The position numbers were made by a program, and so were the translations under genes. The notes beneath the pieces were generated by a model that saw only the letters and a program-made list of their open reading frames with translations, did no database searches and was not told the DNA's origin. DNA of 64,000 bases from Mycolicibacterium grossiae (GTDB taxonomy: Bacteria; Actinomycetota; Actinomycetes; Mycobacteriales; Mycobacteriaceae), in NCBI RefSeq assembly GCF_008329645.1, contig NZ_CP043474.1:2294001-2358000 (forward strand), written 5' to 3'. Numbering within the stretch: the first letter of the stretch is position 1; every line of letters starts with the position of its first letter. Shown piece by piece: positions 26,771 through 35,439 of this stretch.

Positions 26771-27810
26771 ATCGGCGGCAAGCGCTCCTTGCCATCGCAG
26801 CCGCATCGGTCGGCTCTGCCTGCAGCGGCCCGGCGGAGCAGGACGTCATCCGCTCGGGCGGGCCGACGGTCGCTACTAGCGATGGTCCGCGGAAACTGGC
26901 CATCGGCTCGGGTGACCGTATCCGTGGGGTTTGTCTCGGACCTGCCGTAGAAGACTTCCGCGGCGACAGCGCGTGGACTGGTCTGTGGCAGCGCTGGGAT
27001 TGGGAGGGGCGGATTCGGAACGAGTTGGACGACGCGGTCGCGGTCGGAGCGAATTGCGTTCGTCTCATTGGTAACACGCATGCCGTAACCTCGAACGTCA
27101 TCAGCCGCGATCTCTATCTGTCGCGGTGGCAGCAGTTCCTGGATCATTGCAGCGGCGCGGGGTTGCTGGTCTATCCGTGCGGCGGGGACTTGCGGCACTG
27201 GGGCGAAACCCCGTTGCCAATGGCCGAGGACATCTACCGGGACTGGGCCGGATTGCTTGCTCGATACGAAGGGGTGGTAGGCGTCGACATCACGAACGAA
27301 TCACCCGCAGCCTCGCGGATTCAAGGCGGAGTGGCGTTTCACCAATCCGAATCGTGGCTTTACACGGTCCGCAGACTTGGAGAAGTAGTGCGCGAGGTTA
27401 CCGACAAGGCAATCACTCATTCGCGAGGCCTCTACAAGTACGACGCGGCCAGTTGGCTGCACGGAAGTCCCGAAACCGATGCGTTGTCCGATTTCGTCGA
27501 CGTCCACGCCTACCGAGCGAGTACGCCGGCCGAAGCGGACGCGCTGTATGCGTCGGATTGGGCTGCGAACAAGCAGCTTCTCATCGGAGAATTTGGCGCC
27601 AACATGACGGCGACGGTCGTCGAACGCGCAGCGGCCTACCAAGAGGTCAAGGCTCTCATCGAACACGACCCGAGGTGTGTCGGCGGTCTTGCCTGGACCA
27701 TCTACGACACTGGCACAGATACCGAAAGCATGTACGGCCTCTACGACGAGAACCGGCAGCCCAGGCAAGACATCGCTGACGTATTCGCAACCTTCCCCAC
27801 CACGCGATGA
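26767..27810 (+). CDS. GH5-like cellulase-family glycoside hydrolase, lipoprotein
   Basis: A 347-residue exported protein. The N-terminus MNRRQALLAIAAASVGSAC has twin arginines, a hydrophobic core and a lipobox ending in Cys near residue 19, so it is probably a Tat- or Sec-exported lipoprotein. The (beta/alpha)8 domain shows the clan-A pair: Glu178 in DITNES (acid/base) and Glu275 in LIGEFG (nucleophile). ATG at 26767 is chosen over the far upstream frame start. It would hydrolyse a beta-linked glycan outside the membrane, perhaps trimming or releasing the EPS made by this locus. It is followed by the flippase gene. Confidence 0.83.
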   Translation: MNRRQALLAIAAASVGSACSGPAEQDVIRSGGPTVATSDGPRKLAIGSGDRIRGVCLGPAVEDFRGDSAWTGLWQRWDWEGRIRNELDDAVAVGANCVRLIGNTHAVTSNVISRDLYLSRWQQFLDHCSGAGLLVYPCGGDLRHWGETPLPMAEDIYRDWAGLLARYEGVVGVDITNESPAASRIQGGVAFHQSESWLYTVRRLGEVVREVTDKAITHSRGLYKYDAASWLHGSPETDALSDFVDVHAYRASTPAEADALYASDWAANKQLLIGEFGANMTATVVERAAAYQEVKALIEHDPRCVGGLAWTIYDTGTDTESMYGLYDENRQPRQDIADVFATFPTTR

Positions 27811-27874
27811 AGTGTCGGCGTCGAACTCGCAGTCGTCCCGCCGACTCGGCGGACAACGAAGCCTCCGAGATCGA

Positions 27875-29383
27875 ATGAGCGCACGCAAGGGACGCCTTAC
27901 CAATTCTGGCGACCCGTTAGACATGAGTAGGAACTCGTCGAAACGAATCATGGCCGCAGCATTCGGCCAGCAGCTCGTCTTCCGCGTCGTAGGCATGTTG
28001 GTCAACGTCGTCACGATCACTGCGACGACCCGCTACCTCGGCCCAGCGGAGTACGGAGAACTCACCACGGCGGTCGTCTTCGTGGCGCTGTGGACGAGTC
28101 TTACGGAGCTGGGCATCGGTTCGGTGATCGTTCGGAGGGTCGCATCCGGAAGCGGCTCGCTCGAGCGCCTCGTACGAATCAATGCTGGGATGTCACTGAC
28201 CTACTCCCTGCCTCTATTCCTCGTTTCGGCGGCCACCGGCGCAGTGGTCTACCGACACGACGGCGACGTGGTAACCATGATCGTCATCGTATCGAGTGGG
28301 CTACTGGCCACGACGATTTCGAGCTGCTTTCAGCCCGTTTTCATCGCGACGGTTCGCTTCAAGGCGGTAGCCGCTGCCGATTTCACGAGCAGAGTGGCCG
28401 CTCTGGGGATCACCCTCGTGTTGGTCCATCAGCAGGCCGACCTCGTTTGGTTCGCCGTCGTGCAGTTGGCGCCGCCACTCGCCGTGCTCGCCATTCAATC
28501 GGTAGCGGCATCGCGAATCGTCCACTGCAGACCGATCTTCAATCGACGTGAGAGCTGGGCTCTGCTTCGTGAAAGCCTTCCGCAGACGGCCGTACTGATC
28601 ATTGGAGTGCTCTATTGGCGCATCGATGGAGTGATCCTGAGTCTGATGAGCAGTCCCGCCGAGGTCGGGGTGTATGGGCTCGCCTACTCGCTTGCCTTCA
28701 CCATCTCGGTGCTGCCCGGTTTTCTGGGGACGTCAACGCTCTCGGCGATGACGCGGCTACATGCCGAGGATGCGGGAAGATTCGGTTCCTTCACCGCTGG
28801 AACCGTTGAGCTGATGATGTTCTTCGGTCTTCCCATTGCTGTCGTTGGTGCCTTCTGCGCCTCCGACATCGTCGGGGGCATGAGTTCCACGGAGTTCGTG
28901 AGCCGTGGAGGACCGACACTTGCGCTTTTGCTCATCGCGGCTTGTATCGGGTTCTTGACAGGCGTACTCGGACAAGCGCTCTTCGCGGCACATGACCAAG
29001 TGTTCTTACTCAAGCTCAACGTTGTGACGCTCATCGTCAACATAGGATTGAACGTCATCCTGGCACCGCGTCACGGTGCGATCGGCGCGGGAGTAGCCAT
29101 GCTGGTCACCGAGGTAATCGGCCTCGTTGTTGCCGTCTGGCGATTGCGAGTTACGACGACCTACCGGACGCCCTTGAAGTTCGCCGCGCGGTTGTTGGTT
29201 CCCATTGCGGCTACTTCGACCGTCGTCGTGGGTCTCGAAGCTGCCAACGTGATGCTCGCACTCTCCTGTGCCGTCGTGGCATACCTCGGACTCAATCTGC
29301 TAATCGGACCCGTGACCAAGGATCGCCTCCAATCGCTGTGGTCTGACACTGGTAAACAGCCGGGACAGGTCGCCAGGCCGTGA
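27875..29383 (+). CDS. Polysaccharide flippase, Wzx-type (MOP superfamily)
   Basis: A 502-residue integral membrane protein with about 12-14 membrane segments and the MOP/Wzx opening KRIMAAAFGQQLVFRVVGMLVNVVTITATTRYLGPAEYGELT, the classic start of O-antigen/teichoic-acid flippases. A second repeat begins near LLRESLPQTAVLIIGVLYWRIDGVILSL. It should move undecaprenyl-linked repeat units across the membrane. The start is uncertain: ATG 27875 or ATG 27923 both keep the conserved opening. It lies between the GH5 and Wzz-like genes. Confidence 0.88.
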   Translation: MSARKGRLTNSGDPLDMSRNSSKRIMAAAFGQQLVFRVVGMLVNVVTITATTRYLGPAEYGELTTAVVFVALWTSLTELGIGSVIVRRVASGSGSLERLVRINAGMSLTYSLPLFLVSAATGAVVYRHDGDVVTMIVIVSSGLLATTISSCFQPVFIATVRFKAVAAADFTSRVAALGITLVLVHQQADLVWFAVVQLAPPLAVLAIQSVAASRIVHCRPIFNRRESWALLRESLPQTAVLIIGVLYWRIDGVILSLMSSPAEVGVYGLAYSLAFTISVLPGFLGTSTLSAMTRLHAEDAGRFGSFTAGTVELMMFFGLPIAVVGAFCASDIVGGMSSTEFVSRGGPTLALLLIAACIGFLTGVLGQALFAAHDQVFLLKLNVVTLIVNIGLNVILAPRHGAIGAGVAMLVTEVIGLVVAVWRLRVTTTYRTPLKFAARLLVPIAATSTVVVGLEAANVMLALSCAVVAYLGLNLLIGPVTKDRLQSLWSDTGKQPGQVARP

Positions 29384-29668
29384 GGGCGCCGTGAGCGGCT
29401 GGTCGGCAGACGGACAGGGCCTTCTGAGCAAAGTTTTGAGGGATCGGCGAATATCCGATAACCTGCTCTCGTGCGCGGTTGGGACCGGGCACGAGGGGAA
29501 GCTCGCGAGGGGGATTTGCGGTGTTCGATCGCCGTGCGTACATCCGTGGCGGGATCGGCACCTATTCGCACTGAATCGCGGCAGGTCGACTCGCTTCGTC
29601 CATCAAGGCGTGGCATGGCAAATCTGCGGAGCGTGCGTGAGGTCTCTGAGGAAGGCCGGGGGAGAACT
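29384..29668 (+). promoter_or_regulatory. Leader region of the wzz-like/wzy-like/deacetylase operon
   Basis: 285 bases. It contains an A/T-rich patch with TATCCGATAACCT near 29451-29463 (a possible -10), a purine-rich stretch with GAGGGGGAT at 29508-29516, a 17-codon leader ORF, and a second strong ribosome-binding site (GGGGGAG) before the GTG at 29669. The layout (start-like -10, 60-75-base leader, G-run, start) resembles that before 18542 and 26687. Confidence 0.4.
29521..29574 (+). CDS. Candidate 17-residue leader ORF upstream of the Wzz-like gene
   Basis: GTG at 29521 follows GAGGGGGATTTGCG with good spacing and encodes 17 residues (MFDRRAYIRGGIGTYSH) before TGA. The sequence around the start resembles that of the leader ORF at 26687 (GGGGGAT, then GC, then GTG). 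It could attenuate or couple expression of the export genes. Could equally be chance. Confidence 0.3.
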   Translation: MFDRRAYIRGGIGTYSH

Positions 29669-30385
29669 GTGTCATCACTGAATGTTGCGGCACTTCGGAG
29701 ATGGTGGTGGCTCTTGGTCATCACCACGACGCTCGGACTCGGGGGCGCTTTCATCTCGTTGCAGGTGGTCGAGCCCGAGTATCAGTCGTCATGCAAGCTT
29801 TTCGTGGCGGGACGGCCAGACTCCGGCACAGGTGAGGGTTATCAGGCGGCGCAGTTTGCGCAGGCTCGCGTTGCTGCTTACCTGGATCTCATCAAGGGAG
29901 CGCGAGTTGCAGAGGGCGCCATCAACGCTCTAGACCTCGACATCCCCACACAGGACCTGCAGCAACGGATCTCGGCCAGTGCGGCTGCAGAATCGGTGAT
30001 CATCACGGTATCCGTCACGGACTTGCAGTCCCAGAGATCGGCAGACCTCGCCAACGCCGTCTGCAACACGTTCATCGCGGTGGCCACGGATGCCGAGGGT
30101 GCAAATCCGCTCGTGAACGTCAGGGTCATCGAGTATGCGAAGGGTCCGCTCTATCCGATCGGGCCAAGCCAGAAGCGTTACCTCGCTGTGGGCCTGCTGA
30201 CCGGCGTTCTTGCTGGCGCGGGACTCATCGTGGCCCTCGGGAACATGACTCGTTCGCCGCGGGTGGCGCCGCCCCCGACTGGAGGCGAGCCGCACGATCA
30301 TTCGTCCAATGGACGACGAGTGGAGAACTCTTCGAACGAGGTGCCTGTTTCCGACGGATCAGGACGCCGTCGGCGCGAGCATTAG
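29669..30385 (+). CDS. Chain-length determinant (Wzz/CapA/YveK-type) membrane protein
   Basis: A 238-residue polysaccharide co-polymerase. Two membrane segments flank an extracytoplasmic domain: the first near residues 12-34 (WWWLLVITTTLGLGGAFISLQ), the second near 172-192 (YLAVGLLTGVLAGAGLIVALG), preceded by the proline-rich GPLYPIGPSQKR loop typical of Wzz proteins. There is no C-terminal tyrosine-kinase domain and no separate kinase gene nearby. GTG at 29669 has the best ribosome-binding site (GGGGGAG, 5 bases away). It should control polymer length with the polymerase encoded 8 bases downstream. Confidence 0.88.
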   Translation: MSSLNVAALRRWWWLLVITTTLGLGGAFISLQVVEPEYQSSCKLFVAGRPDSGTGEGYQAAQFAQARVAAYLDLIKGARVAEGAINALDLDIPTQDLQQRISASAAAESVIITVSVTDLQSQRSADLANAVCNTFIAVATDAEGANPLVNVRVIEYAKGPLYPIGPSQKRYLAVGLLTGVLAGAGLIVALGNMTRSPRVAPPPTGGEPHDHSSNGRRVENSSNEVPVSDGSGRRRREH

Positions 30386-30393
30386 GTGCGGCG

Positions 30394-31965
30394 ATGGGAG
30401 ATGCAGCCGGAAGGCCGTTGTTCCTCGAATCCCACAGGATCAGTGCGTTGCGCGCATCGGTGGTCGGGATGCCGCAGGCGGTCCGCGTACGTAGCGAATG
30501 GTCGCTCATTGGCACCACATTCGCCGTCGTCTTCGGTCTCAGCGCAACGATGCACGGACTGTCGCCGTCGCTGCCGGCGATCGTCGGTGGAAGCTTCTTC
30601 TTCGGCATGTTGGTCGTCCGGAATCGAGCTTGGATAGTCCACGCGACGTTGATCGTCCTCTTCATGACTTCCGTGCCAGAGGTTCCGCGCGGTGTTCGTG
30701 TCGGAGGGATCTTCGTCTTCTTCTATGAGATCTTCATCTTCGCCTCGTTTCTGTACGCCCTCTCCCTGGCAAGGGCTCACAGCGCGGATCTTCGCACCTT
30801 GACGAAGCGCGCGGTCGTCAGATGCGCGGTCGTGTTCTCGGTCGTCATCTTCATGGGCTTGGCTATAGCCGTGCTGCGGGGCCATCCCGTATGGGACATC
30901 CAATACGACGCGAAGTCCATCGCCGAGATGATGATCGTGACATTCATCGCGGTGGTGCTCATCGCAGTCGATGACTGGAAGCGTTACGTCAAGACCCTGG
31001 CCTGGGTGCTGAGTACTTCCGCGTTGCTGATGGTTTATGCCTCGGCGACCGGCTTCGTGTTGTGGGGTCGGACTGAAACAGCAGAACTCTATGCCTCGGG
31101 CGGTCGAGCGCTTGCCGGAGGATCCGAAGCGGTGCGCTATCTGACGCAGACGACCCCGCTCGCCCTAGCCGTGCTGCTTGGAGGCGTCGGCCTCTCCCTC
31201 GTCGGGCGATTGACCACCTTCGGGTGGTTCTTCGTCGTGTTGCCGGCACTCGTCATCAGCGTCCTTAGCTTCTCCAGAAATACCTTGCTCGCTCTCGCAG
31301 GCGCGGTCGTATTCACGTTGGTCGTCGCCGCCGTCCAAGGCGAGGCCGCGACGTTGGCCAGACGATTGGTGGTCCTTCCGCTGATTGCGGTGCCTCTACT
31401 GGTCGTCATCATGAGCTTCAGTTCCGTGCTGGGTGCTCGCGACTGGATCGACACGCAGATATCCGGCTACGCCAATCGAGTGGTCGCCGGTCTCGACGAA
31501 TCGAACGAGCGAGCCGATGTGTCGGCGAATTATCGAGATCTCGAGAACACCTACATCACACAAGCCGGCATGGAGCACCTGGCGTTCGGCGGCGGTTTTG
31601 GTACACGGTACAAGCCGGCGAGTGGCAAACGAGGAGAGTTTCAGGCTGTCGAAGGCACGATGTACGCACACAATGCTTACAACTGGCTCTTCGTCAAAGT
31701 CGGATTGCTTGGACTTCTTTCGTTCGTTGTTCTGCTACTGGCTTGCATCGTGCCCGTCGCAACCCGAAGACGCAGTTCGACCCTCGCGATCGCAGGGGCG
31801 GTGACATTGGCGGGTTTGAGCATTGCGATCGTCGTGACGCCGATGCCGATCGAACAACCCGGATGTTCAATCCTGGCCATTCTCATTGCGATGTGCGTCT
31901 TCCGACGCGATGTCGACCTCGGTCGAGCACGGACACCATCCTTCGACCTGACGAAAACGAGTTGA
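30394..31965 (+). CDS. Wzy-like polysaccharide polymerase / O-antigen ligase family
   Basis: A 523-residue membrane protein with about 11-12 membrane segments and one large extracytoplasmic loop (about residues 350-430) containing ANYRDLENTYITQAGMEHLAFGGGFG and, later, AHNAYNWLFVKVGLLG. This is the Wzy_C/O-antigen-ligase pattern (a loop followed by HNxxL/W). Polymerase function is inferred from the flippase and chain-length neighbours. Low G+C (45% in the line at 31681). Eight bases after the Wzz-like gene and 2 bases before the deacetylase. Confidence 0.82.
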   Translation: MGDAAGRPLFLESHRISALRASVVGMPQAVRVRSEWSLIGTTFAVVFGLSATMHGLSPSLPAIVGGSFFFGMLVVRNRAWIVHATLIVLFMTSVPEVPRGVRVGGIFVFFYEIFIFASFLYALSLARAHSADLRTLTKRAVVRCAVVFSVVIFMGLAIAVLRGHPVWDIQYDAKSIAEMMIVTFIAVVLIAVDDWKRYVKTLAWVLSTSALLMVYASATGFVLWGRTETAELYASGGRALAGGSEAVRYLTQTTPLALAVLLGGVGLSLVGRLTTFGWFFVVLPALVISVLSFSRNTLLALAGAVVFTLVVAAVQGEAATLARRLVVLPLIAVPLLVVIMSFSSVLGARDWIDTQISGYANRVVAGLDESNERADVSANYRDLENTYITQAGMEHLAFGGGFGTRYKPASGKRGEFQAVEGTMYAHNAYNWLFVKVGLLGLLSFVVLLLACIVPVATRRRSSTLAIAGAVTLAGLSIAIVVTPMPIEQPGCSILAILIAMCVFRRDVDLGRARTPSFDLTKTS

Positions 31966-31967
31966 AC

Positions 31968-32975
31968 ATGTCGGTGCGAATGGGCCACGCAGCAGTGCGT
32001 GCGCTTTCGTGCATCGCCGCCACGATGGTGTTGACGGCATGCGCATCGACTCCAGCAACCACAGCGCCTCAACAGAACCTCGGCGCGACCTCGATCACCA
32101 CGTGGAAGGACGGTAAACGAGCGGTCTACATGTTGGCGTTCGACGACAACCTGCCCTCTCAGCTCGACAATGCGGTTCCGATGCTCGAAGAGCGAGACTT
32201 GGTGGGCACGTTCTATGTCGTTCCCGGAAGCGCATTATGGCTTCAATACTCTCCGCAGTGGGCTGAGGCGGCACGGAGCACATCGGTCGTACTCGCCAAC
32301 CACACCTTCACTCATCGTGGAGTGACCGACATACAACAACTGGACTTCGAACTGACGTCGGCGAATGATGCACTTTACGCTCTCTATCCCGACCGTCCAC
32401 GTCCTTTCTTGATGGGGTGGGCTCGTCCAGGCGGCGTTCCTTGGGACGTGACACCCGAGGAACAGAACGCCGAACTCCTCGAGCACGACCTCGTCGAACG
32501 TCCCGACTATGCTGGATCGCCCGTCAACTTCACGACGGAAGCCGAATTGTTGGCCTCCGTCGACACCGCGATCGCAAATCGCGGCATCGGCCACAACGAC
32601 ATGCATGGCATCGGCGGCGACTACCTAGTAACGCCACTCGAATGGTTCACTGCGCTACTCGACAAAATCAAGGCGCGATCCGCTGACTTGTGGGTCCCAG
32701 ATCTGGTCAGCTTCGTCAAGTACCGAGCTGAGCGAGAAACTGCGCGAGTCGATCTTCTGAAGAGGAGAAGCGGCGAAATTCGCCTCTCGCTGAAATCTGA
32801 CGCCCCGTCGTCCTCGTACGACTACCCGCTGACTCTGAGAACCGAAGTTCCACAGAATTGGAGCGTTGCCGTGGTGAAACAGGGAAGAGTCCAAACAGCC
32901 GTGCCGGTCGAGGACGGCGTTGCGCAATACGACGCCGTTCCGGGTAGGGAGGACATATCCCTCACGGCAATTTAG
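31968..32975 (+). CDS. Polysaccharide deacetylase family lipoprotein
   Basis: A 335-residue protein with a lipoprotein signal (hydrophobic segment ending VLTAC at about residue 25). It has a carbohydrate-esterase-4-like NodB core: LAFDDN (normally TFDDG), the metal-binding HxxxH in ANHTFTHRG, and RPFLMGWARPGGVPW. The Asp-Asp is kept but the Gly is replaced by Asn, so activity is likely but the specificity may differ. A short C-terminal beta-domain (about 260-335) follows. It could de-N-acetylate the glycan outside the cell. Its stop overlaps the convergent glycosyltransferase by 4 bases. Confidence 0.82.
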   Translation: MSVRMGHAAVRALSCIAATMVLTACASTPATTAPQQNLGATSITTWKDGKRAVYMLAFDDNLPSQLDNAVPMLEERDLVGTFYVVPGSALWLQYSPQWAEAARSTSVVLANHTFTHRGVTDIQQLDFELTSANDALYALYPDRPRPFLMGWARPGGVPWDVTPEEQNAELLEHDLVERPDYAGSPVNFTTEAELLASVDTAIANRGIGHNDMHGIGGDYLVTPLEWFTALLDKIKARSADLWVPDLVSFVKYRAERETARVDLLKRRSGEIRLSLKSDAPSSSYDYPLTLRTEVPQNWSVAVVKQGRVQTAVPVEDGVAQYDAVPGREDISLTAI

Positions 32976-34258
32976 TTGCAGTCCACTCGAGCCTCGTGGT
33001 CGTCAACATCCCGGCCGTCCAACAAGTAACGACGTGACCATTCATTGCGCCTCTGCAGCCACGTGTCCTGCGTATTCGTCGCCGCGAAACGGACGGCATT
33101 CTTGGCCATGCCTGCAAGCAGGCCGCGGTCTGCTGCTAGGGCAACGATGGCTGCGGCCAAAGACTCGGAATCAGGCCAGGATGCCAACGCGACAGCTCCC
33201 GATTCCTGCTGTAAGTCACGAAAGTACGCGGTGTCGAAACTGACGATAGGCAGCCCTCTGGCAAAGGCATCGAAAGCGGCTCTCGGTGTGTCTTCGACAA
33301 GCGGGGCTGCGACGCACGCGTGCACCGCCTCTAGCAACTCGAACAAGCGTCTGCCGTACTCCACTTGTGGGTGCACCTTTACGCAGTCGGTGAGGCCCAG
33401 GCTCTCGATTTGCGTTCTCAGCGCTTCCTCGAGGTCTCCGCCGCCGATCAGCAAGAGTTGGATGTCGCAATCACTCTGTCGCGCGATGCTGATGGCCTCA
33501 ACGATGCGATCCAAACCCTTCTTCCAGGTGAATCGCCCGAAGTAGCAGAGTATGAACGTCGGCGATTCCGACGTGGCCAGCCAGCCCTGCCTCCGCTGGA
33601 CCGCCGCCTCGGACAGCACGTCGTTCGCCGAATGCACGGTGTCGTAGAACGCGTGCACATGGGGGAGGCCTCGACCGTAATCGGCGACCAGGGACGAGCC
33701 CTTGAAGAGGACGAGATCGCTCATGAGGGGGGCCAAGTGGAGCTGCAGGCGCCGGAATGGCTCCAGCACAAAAGCATTGAGGGCGTACTTCCAGATACTC
33801 CATTGGCCGAGTCGACGATAGCGGCGTGCATCCTCACGGAAGTCGATGTCGAGGACGAACAACGTCGGAAGGTCTTGGAGCCAAGCCATCACGTTGAGAA
33901 GGGCGAGGAGCGGTCGACGGATGTTGAACGCCATCCCGGAATGCAAAACCCGTGCCCGCTTCATCTGCTTCCAGAGTGGAGGTAGGGATGCCAAGAACGA
34001 CCGTGTCCAGAAGGCGAGCGATGAATCGTCTTCGTCATAGGGACACAGAATTTCCACTCCATCGCTATCCCGGAGGACCGTCATGTGGTGTCGTTGAGCG
34101 CCGTAGACCTGCTTGGACATCCGAGGGCACACGAGGACGATGCGTTCGATCTCGTTGCCAACTTCCTCGCGCAAGGCAACGACGTGCCGTGCAAAAGCGC
34201 TCTCAAGGGCAATCCATCCGGTCGGATCCTCGTATGCCGGTGTCTGGACCGCCAGCAT
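32972..34258 (-). CDS. Glycosyltransferase, GT4-like
   Basis: A 428-residue GT-B enzyme. ATG at 34258 follows GGGGATT and gives the start MLAVQTPAYEDPTGWIALES; the longer frame to 34387 adds poor sequence. Motifs: FILCYFGRFTWKKGLDRIVEAI near residue 235, LLLIGGGDLEEALR, and EDTPRAAFDAFARGLPIVSFDT. In the last, the second residue of the EX7E pair is Asp rather than Glu. Long N-terminal half with several hydrophobic stretches. The upstream acyltransferase stops 68 bases before this start on the same strand. Confidence 0.78.
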   Translation of the reverse strand: MLAVQTPAYEDPTGWIALESAFARHVVALREEVGNEIERIVLVCPRMSKQVYGAQRHHMTVLRDSDGVEILCPYDEDDSSLAFWTRSFLASLPPLWKQMKRARVLHSGMAFNIRRPLLALLNVMAWLQDLPTLFVLDIDFREDARRYRRLGQWSIWKYALNAFVLEPFRRLQLHLAPLMSDLVLFKGSSLVADYGRGLPHVHAFYDTVHSANDVLSEAAVQRRQGWLATSESPTFILCYFGRFTWKKGLDRIVEAISIARQSDCDIQLLLIGGGDLEEALRTQIESLGLTDCVKVHPQVEYGRRLFELLEAVHACVAAPLVEDTPRAAFDAFARGLPIVSFDTAYFRDLQQESGAVALASWPDSESLAAAIVALAADRGLLAGMAKNAVRFAATNTQDTWLQRRNEWSRRYLLDGRDVDDHEARVDCN

Positions 34259-34326
34259 GTAATCCCCATGTCGACGTCTTGCTGGACACCGTCGCCACAC
34301 GCGTGATTGTGTGCTCACGGTGCCTC

Positions 34327-35439
34327 TCACGTTCGGGCCGGCGTTGTGGTTCGCGAAGCCGGCCGCCGCACGAAGGTACGCGTCCACGCTTTGATCAACG
34401 GCTTTTCGACGTACCGGAACACCAGGTAGCCCGCGAATGCGGACAGCGGCACCATCATCAAGGTGAACGGCACGATGGGTAACTCGGGGAAGAGCTTCGC
34501 TACTCCGAGCTTTGCGGCCGGTGCGATGACGAAGCTATGCGTCAAGTAGATCGAATAGGAAGCGTCTCCCACGGAGCGCGCCAGCCTTCGCAGCAGCGAG
34601 TCCTTCGCGCCACTGTCCGCCAGCGCGGTCACCGTCACGCAGACGAGCGCAGCGACGGGAAGCACCACCGAGACGATGGTCGCAGGCAACCCGACGTCTA
34701 CCGCTGATGCCGTCAGCGCCAGCGTCACGACGGCCACACCGAGCGCCACGCCGAATGACGGTCCTCCAGGAATGCGTCTGCGCAACAGCGCGATTCCGAC
34801 CCCGGCGAGGAAGTAGAGAATCATCGGATGCGACCAGAACGCCAAGACATTCTCGGGGCTGAAAGCGCCCGCCAGGTGCAGGATGGTTAGCGAGCCGAAA
34901 AGCGCAACGACGAGCCACAGGCCTCGTCGTGCGAACAACGCGAGCCCAAAGACGAGATAGAACAGCATTTCGTAGTTGAGGGTCCAGCCGAGGCCGAGGA
35001 CGGGCCGCCACACGCCGTCGGCGTTCTGGAACGGGATGAAGAATAGCGATTTGAGAATCTCTGAGATGGTCGCGTTGCCGAAGTAGACCTGTTTGGCCCC
35101 GTAGAGAATCGTGATGGCCCAGTAGAGCGGCACGATGCGGGCGATACGTCTGGCGTAGAACGTCCTCGTAGCAGCAGGCTGGCCGAAGTCGTTGCCGTGG
35201 ACGTAGACCATGAGGAAGCCGCTGATGACGAAGAAGGTGTTGACGCCAAGGGCTCCGTAGACGTCGACCGGCGCGTTGCCGATTCCCGAAGCACCGCGGT
35301 AGATGGCCAGGGAGTGGCCGATCACCACCATCAACGCGGCGCATCCGCGCAGACCCTGAAGCGCATCCAGCCTGGAGCGTGGAACCGTTCCGTCGGTTCG
35401 TCGTTCCGTTGGCAGCGTACGGTTCCAGAAAGCAATCAT
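34327..35439 (-). CDS. Membrane O-acyltransferase (AT3/OafA family)
   Basis: A 370-residue AT3 protein without a fused SGNH domain. Opening RLDALQGLRGCAALMVVIGHSLAIY carries the catalytic His, followed by ALGVNTFFVISGFLMVY and TFYARRIARIVPLYW, all family hallmarks. About 10 membrane segments, ending in KPLIKAWTR. It is a second acyltransferase for the locus, so the glycan probably bears more than one acyl decoration. The ATG at 35439 follows a GGGGGGAA site. First gene of a two-gene minus unit with the glycosyltransferase below. Confidence 0.88.
   Translation of the reverse strand: MIAFWNRTLPTERRTDGTVPRSRLDALQGLRGCAALMVVIGHSLAIYRGASGIGNAPVDVYGALGVNTFFVISGFLMVYVHGNDFGQPAATRTFYARRIARIVPLYWAITILYGAKQVYFGNATISEILKSLFFIPFQNADGVWRPVLGLGWTLNYEMLFYLVFGLALFARRGLWLVVALFGSLTILHLAGAFSPENVLAFWSHPMILYFLAGVGIALLRRRIPGGPSFGVALGVAVVTLALTASAVDVGLPATIVSVVLPVAALVCVTVTALADSGAKDSLLRRLARSVGDASYSIYLTHSFVIAPAAKLGVAKLFPELPIVPFTLMMVPLSAFAGYLVFRYVEKPLIKAWTRTFVRRPASRTTTPART

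Larger units (their letters stand above)
18542..35439. other. Lower-G+C polysaccharide biosynthesis island
   Basis: About 17 kb holding the EPS core (flippase, polymerase, chain-length protein, glycosyltransferases, acyltransferases, hydrolase, deacetylase). Sampled 60-base lines here count roughly 45-63% G+C (for example 53% at 27361, 45% at 31681), against about 63-75% in lines from rec, rpo, lipG and other flanking genes. The rml genes and the PE-PPE hydrolase to the right return to high G+C. The M. tuberculosis order has rplA directly next to mmaA4, so this DNA interrupts the ancestral order. No transposase, integrase or terminal repeat was found, so the mode of entry is unknown. Confidence 0.7.

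Noticed and set aside
29391..29681. Plus-strand frame of 96 codons between the flippase and Wzz-like genes
   Set aside because: Cys/Arg-rich with no motif, overlaps the ribosome-binding site and start of the Wzz-like gene; the shorter 17-codon frame has a better start signal.
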